Positions 59,543 through 64,000 of a stretch of 64,000 bases of DNA are shown here, piece by piece. The notes beneath the pieces are model-generated. The model saw only the letters and a program-made list of their open reading frames with translations, was not told the origin of the DNA and did not search any database. A program made the translations under genes and the position numbers. The DNA comes from Hymenoscyphus infarciens. Its lineage: Eukaryota; Ascomycota; Leotiomycetes; Helotiales; Helotiaceae. The stretch lies in NCBI GenBank assembly GCA_001414345.1, contig LLCB01000110.1:1-64000 (forward strand), in the 5' to 3' direction. Position 1 is the stretch's first letter. The number at the start of each line of letters is the position of its first letter.

Positions 59543-60375
59543 GATGGGTGGGTTTGTGGTTTTGTGGTTTTGTGGTTTTGATAGGAGCGATAACCGCAGA
59601 CGAGTTCTCTAGCTGTAGATTTGGAGGGTATTGTATTAGCAAAGGCGAGTTGGGAGAGGAGTGGTGTGGGTTTCGGGAGGTTGATGTGTCTAGAATTCTT
59701 GAGGTTTGGAGGGTCGGGTGCATACGTAGCTTGGCGAGTCGCCTTGTCTCAAGTGACTGTTCTCAACCTCGTCACCTATCTGAATCAACATTGGTACTTT
59801 TTAAAATCACCTCTACTTCGCAACGTGTTTATTTGTTTGTTTGTTTTGACAGAGAACAAATCGTGAGTCCGGGATTTAGCTTTATATATCTTCGTGTTTC
59901 TAAAAAAAAAAAAACCATAATTTCTGACTGAAGCAGACCAGAGCTCTCTCCCTCCCTCTTGGACGAAACATCCGCTTTGTCGAGCTTAAGCTTCTGTGTT
60001 AGAACCACCTAACACCTCCCGCCCTGAACCGACGGCAAGTTGCAATTCCCAGGTTGCCACCAAATCTCTCTTAGGCCACCGAGTTTAGAGGTTGGAATTA
60101 CGACTAGCCGCGTCTTCGATATTCGACAACTGCTCTACCTAGTGGAGGCTACACTTTAACCCTCGAGCACGTGAGTGTATATCGATTTTCAACCTCCACT
60201 TCATCCATATCCTTGTCTTTCGATAGACTGGACCTTTCCCCGGTTACATCTCTTCGTACCCTCCTATCGCCACCAAAAAGTAAGCAAGGCTACAAAAATT
60301 CTCCGTTTCGGCTGACACAAACACCAATCAATTCAGTCACACGAAAATACAACTCAATAAACAACATCGCCCACC
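59543..60375. promoter_or_regulatory. Divergent promoter region between VPS1 and ribokinase
   Basis: Starts of both genes face away from this 830-base stretch, so it should carry both promoters. Next to the VPS1 start are four copies of an 8-bp ggttttgt repeat (59551-59579). A CACGTG E-box-type palindrome occurs at about 60169-60174. A poly-A run lies near 59900-59912. No specific regulator can be inferred. Confidence 0.55.
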
Positions 60376-61964
60376 ATGTCTCCCAAAATCATAACTGTAA
60401 TTGGTTCTCTTAATACGGACCTTGTTACGCTTACCCCACGCGTTCCTTTAGGTGGTGAGACCTGTAAGTAAAAGATGATAATTGAAATGCTTTTTCCATA
60501 TCCCTTCCACTCACTCATATTGGAAGTTATATTGAGAAGAGGAAAATGACTGATTTATGCTTTAGTGACCGCAACGTCATTTAGCACTGGTTCAGGAGGA
60601 AAAGGAGCAAATCGTAAGTCGATAAATGCTTTCTCGTTTTACACCCCACTGTTGCCATTGCAGCTAAGAGTTTCCGTTATTGCTCTCATAAAAGTCCTGA
60701 GCTTTGCTCTGAGTGAGTACACCCCGCCCCTCCGTGGCCTCTGGATTTCTGTATCAACTCGGGATATTATACGAGAACGTTTAGAAGAATGGGGAGTTAG
60801 AGTTTCTTGTTCTTCCAAGCCTTCTCGGATAATATACATAATTATCCTAGACTAGTGCGCATCATCAAAGTAAACGAGGTGCACTCGGAGCTAAACCCGT
60901 GTTTCTCACACCATATTGCCCTAGTTTTTTATATCAAAGGATTAGTCGAAAATGTTTAGAAGTAAAGCAGACTTTTGAATGATTCTCGAACAATACTTTC
61001 AATTATCCCATGATGGTTCACATTTTTTCTTCCACTCTTCATACCTAAATCCCCCTTCGTTTAGCGAATTCCCCTTTGAACACTTCCCAACACTCAACCA
61101 AAATATAAACTCACTCCCTTCACAGAAGCAGTAGCAGCCGCCCGTCTCTCCCGATCAAAACCCCCAACCACCACCGATGAAGAACCGATAACAGTAAAGA
61201 TGGTCGGCGCCGTCGGAGCAGACACCTTCGGCCCATCCCTCATCTCAGGCCTCTCAAACGACGGCATCGACACAACCTCCATCCTCACAATCCCCTCAAA
61301 GACAACAGGCGTAGCCGTAATCCTCGTCGAGTCCTCCACAGGCGAAAACCGTATCCTCTTCGAACCAGGCGCAAACTACTCCCTCCTGCCCACCTCCTTC
61401 CTACAACCCTCATCCCTAGGCACCCCCCTCCCCTCCCTCCTAATCCTCCAATTCGAGATCCCCCTCCCCACTGTCATGCAAATCCTGAGAACCGCCCACG
61501 CAGCAGGAATACCAGTCCTCCTCAACCCCGCCCCCGCCGTCCCCCTACCCTCAGAACTCTACCCCACCATCACGCACCTAATCCTAAACGAAACCGAAGC
61601 CGCCCTCCTAACATCCCGTCCTCTCTCCGCCATAGAAGACCCTGAGTTCAACTGGTCAACCATCACCTCGGAATTCCTCTCCCTCGGCGTCCAAAACGTC
61701 GTCATTACCCTCGGTTCCAAAGGAGCGTTTTTCGCGAGACAAGGGATGGAAGAGGGGTTTTTGGTGCCGGCTAGTAAGGTGGAGAGGGTTGTTGATACCA
61801 CAGCAGCGGGAGATACATTCGTAGGCTCTTACGCCGTGAATGTAGTTCGATCCAGCTCGGGGGTGGTGGATGAAGAGATTGTGGGGTTGGCTTGTAAAGC
61901 GTCAGCTAGGACTGTTCAGCGGATGGGAGCGCAGAGTTCCATTCCTTGGGCTGACGAGGTTTGA
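60376..61964 (+). CDS. RBK1: Ribokinase, PfkB family
   Basis: It phosphorylates ribose to ribose-5-phosphate. Three exons (60376-60463, 60566-60613, 61126-61964) splice in frame to 324 residues. The N-terminus reads IITVIGSLNTDLVTLTPRVP, followed by the PfkB signature 1 (GSGGKGAN-QAVAAARL) across the second junction. The C-terminal signature 2 is VDTTAAGDTFVGSYAVNV, with the catalytic Asp of AAGDTF near residue 270. The first intron is 102 bases; the second is 512 bases, far longer than others here. Exon 3 shows strong third-position C preference (many ctc, atc, ccc codons), suggesting high expression. Confidence 0.93.
60614..61125 (+). other. Unusually long (512-base) intron in the ribokinase gene
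   Basis: Donor GTAAGT and acceptor TTCACAG are normal. The interior contains a segment (about 60655-60860) with its own open frames and a hairpin ggataat...attatcc at 60827-60847. It may be an insertion of a small element into an ordinary intron. No ends or target duplication could be fixed. Confidence 0.6.
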
Positions 61965-62598
61965 GTCTGCTATCTTGTGTTGTGTTGTGTTGTGTTGTGT
62001 TGTGGATCGGGGGAGAAGAGTGAAAAGGTGACGCTTCTCTTCGGAGGACTTTGGGTCGAGTGGAAGCGGGGGAAGAAAATCATGATTTACGACGGTCACG
62101 ACGAAGAAAAGGAACGTGGGAGGAGAACGAAAATGAGACCAAGTCTGAAAAAAGATGGAGTTGTATTATTCAACAAAAGAAATGATAAAATAAATACCAG
62201 TCCTCCTATCTCATCATCCCCTCGTCCTTTCATCTGATATCGAAACCCTCGAGGTCAAACCCCAAGCCCAGGCATGAAATCTATCTCGCTACTCCTGGAC
62301 GCATATCTAGAAAACAAAAACAAAGAAGATTAAAAAGCATTGGGAAAACTCCATGTGATTGCATAAGCCGCGGTGGTAAGCCCGGGAGGAGAAACAAACA
62401 AACAATAACACCTTTACATGAAGAATGCCCCATTGCCCAAATTCAGATGCCCCCTTTGTGTAATGGGTTCGCGGGCAAAATACAAAGCTGTGATTCTGTT
62501 TCTGGTTCCCAGTCTTGGGGGGGGAAAGAGAGCCAACCCTCCTACGCCTAAAACCCCGGTTTGTGCTATATTTTCCAAATAGGTATTCTCGCTTCTCT
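61965..62598. other. Convergent intergenic region between ribokinase and the WD40 gene
   Basis: The two genes end facing each other, so this holds both terminators and 3' untranslated regions. A five-fold tgttg/ttgtg pentanucleotide repeat lies at 61975-62003, just after the ribokinase stop. No gene was recognised. Confidence 0.6.
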
Positions 62599-64000
62599 TT
62601 ACCAACCATTGGATTCTAATTGCGATCCATTGGAATGCCGTGACGCTTTAGGCTGCCTTAATCTTGGTTCTTCATTGGACCATCTGTATTTTTGTTAGTG
62701 AGGAGACGACGGATGGGAGATTGTGGGTGCTTACATCCGAACTTTGCAGTCGTCACCCGCTGATGCGAACATGCATGGGTTGGTTGGATTCCAAGATACC
62801 GAGGTACAACACCCCTTCTCATGACCCTCAAGCTTCTCAATAAGTTGCCCGTTGTCTTTGTGAAAAATGGACACAAAGCCCTCTGCGATATTTATTAGGA
62901 TGGTTCATACCAATATCTCGTGATCTGTCAACATACCTTCACTTCCAGAAATCACAAAACTTTCATTGGCCCCACCAAATGCAGCTCTAATGACATTCGT
63001 GCCTCCTCTATCACCAGTCTGGAAAAACTTTGGTGACTCCCGGGTATCCAAATCCAACATTCGGGCTTGACCATCTTTCTTGTTGACCAATAAATATCGA
63101 TTGTTCTGGCTTATGCTCACGGAGCTCAACTGGGCCTTCAGATCCATCTCGTATTCAAGTTCGCGAGTAACGAAATTGTAGACGTGAATATGGCATGTGG
63201 AATCCATGGCCACTAATCGGTGGCCATTTGGGGATACGGCGAGATCTTGTATCCTATGACTTCGGCCCCAGTCATATATTTTGTCGCCGTTCAGATTCCA
63301 CTGACACAAATTATTCGTCTTGTCGAAGCAGCCAGTTACAAATGAGTTTCCGTCAGGAGCCCAGACACAACTACTGACGGGTTCACCAAATCGTGGAAGA
63401 ACGGTTATTATTTCACCAGTCTAGAAAAATATTAGTAATATTGTTGACAGAGGGTAGAATTTCACGTACGTTGGCATTCCATAATCTGGCTCTCTTGTCC
63501 TGGCAACATGTAATCATCATCGAGTCGTCGGGGCTCCATGCACAAGATCCTACTCCAGATTGGTGATCTGCGAGAGTTTGCAGAACTTCAAATGAGCCAA
63601 CTTCGTAAATTATAACCGTTCCATCACTTCCACAACTTGCCAAGCGTGATCCGTCATGTGAAAACTGGACTTCCCAGACTTCCCCGCTATGCTTGTTGAG
63701 CTCTAGAATAGTTTTCACTGGGAAATTATGTCGATCGCAGGTGTGATCTTGGTATAGTGAAGGCGAGGTGGCGGTATTGTGATATAAGCAATTTGAAATC
63801 TGGTTTCGTTTGACTTGTTGCAACAGAACAGCTAATCTGTGCTCAGGGAGCATCACGGAAGGAGATATACATTCTGAAAGTTATTAGACTTAATGCAGCT
63901 AAAACAAAGGGTAGGCCAAGATTCTTACTCGATAATTCGGAGAGGAGCTGATATCGTGAGCCACCCTCGGCTCCATCCCAGTCCGCCTTTTCCCGAAGGT
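62599..64000 (-). CDS. GID7: WD40-repeat protein of the Gid7/WDR26 family (5' part outside the window)
   Basis: The family is a subunit of the GID/CTLH ubiquitin ligase, which degrades gluconeogenic enzymes in yeast. The visible exons are 64000-63929 (partial), 63873-63470, 63420-62937, 62882-62735 and 62683-62599, all joining in frame. The sequence just before the propeller is diagnostic: MLPEHRLAVLLQQVKRNQIS, then CLYHNTATSPSLYQDH. WD40 blades follow: HSGEVWEVQFSHDGSRLASC, WSPDDSMMITCCQDKRARLW, FGEPVSSCVWAPDGNSFVTG, then ENFVISGS-like and SWNPTNPCMFASAGDD. The start, probably with a LisH/CTLH region, lies beyond 64000. The last exon adds a short tail after IWSNEEP. No defects were seen. Confidence 0.9.

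Overview
This window looks like a chromosome segment of a filamentous ascomycete (Pezizomycotina, probably a plant-associated Leotiomycete; the lineage is inference). The genes have short introns with GTRNGT donors, CTAAC-type branch sites and fungal families: Vps1 dynamin, Hel2, SWIB, Gid7/WDR26, a DUF3425 bZIP, a Dal5-type permease and a PL1 pectate lyase. The DNA alternates between ordinary gene-bearing stretches and extremely TA-rich blocks. In those blocks almost every C:G has gone to T:A, and the transposon relics differ from each other by transitions, which is the signature of repeat-induced point mutation (RIP).

Layout. 1-9.02 kb: RIP-degraded DNA with short internal TTAGGG runs, a 150-bp tandem repeat and a complete hAT transposon with 8-bp target duplications. 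9.03-11.33 kb: small island with an intact Nudix (CoA-pyrophosphatase-like) gene. 11.33-17.6 kb: AT-rich block with a repeat family that forms the 350-bp LTRs of a 3.6-kb element. 17.6-22.4 kb: second island with a broken bZIP gene, an intact six-exon pectate lyase and a broken permease. 22.4-43.4 kb: 21-kb AT-rich block dominated by a second hAT copy that has absorbed a TA-flanked inverted-repeat element, a 974-bp TRIM-like element, a 5.76-kb gypsy element, a TRIM relative that itself contains a 4.92-kb gypsy element in one LTR, and a solo LTR. 43.4-50.1 kb: transition zone with an intact polyol/xylitol-type dehydrogenase, a short-chain dehydrogenase that has lost catalytic-motif residues, an ankyrin-like fragment and decayed ORFs. 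50.15-50.76 kb: small AT-rich patch followed by a 19-bp minisatellite. 50.8-64 kb: core housekeeping genes: Hel2-type RING E3, SWIB protein, Vps1 dynamin, ribokinase and a Gid7/WDR26 WD40 protein that runs off the right edge.

The genes do not form one pathway. The left half is accessory, with a secreted pectinase, sugar-alcohol oxidation and decayed regulator and transporter genes among transposons. The right half is conserved core: ribosome quality control, chromatin, membrane fission, ribose salvage and the GID/CTLH ubiquitin ligase. I found no convincing new biosynthetic or defence system. The most unusual items are the nested transposon stack with readable insertion order, the strand-side asymmetry of RIP between paired LTRs, the probable pseudoenzyme SDR and an inferred GC-AG intron in VPS1. 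All exon structures were spliced by eye and checked only for frame and motif continuity.
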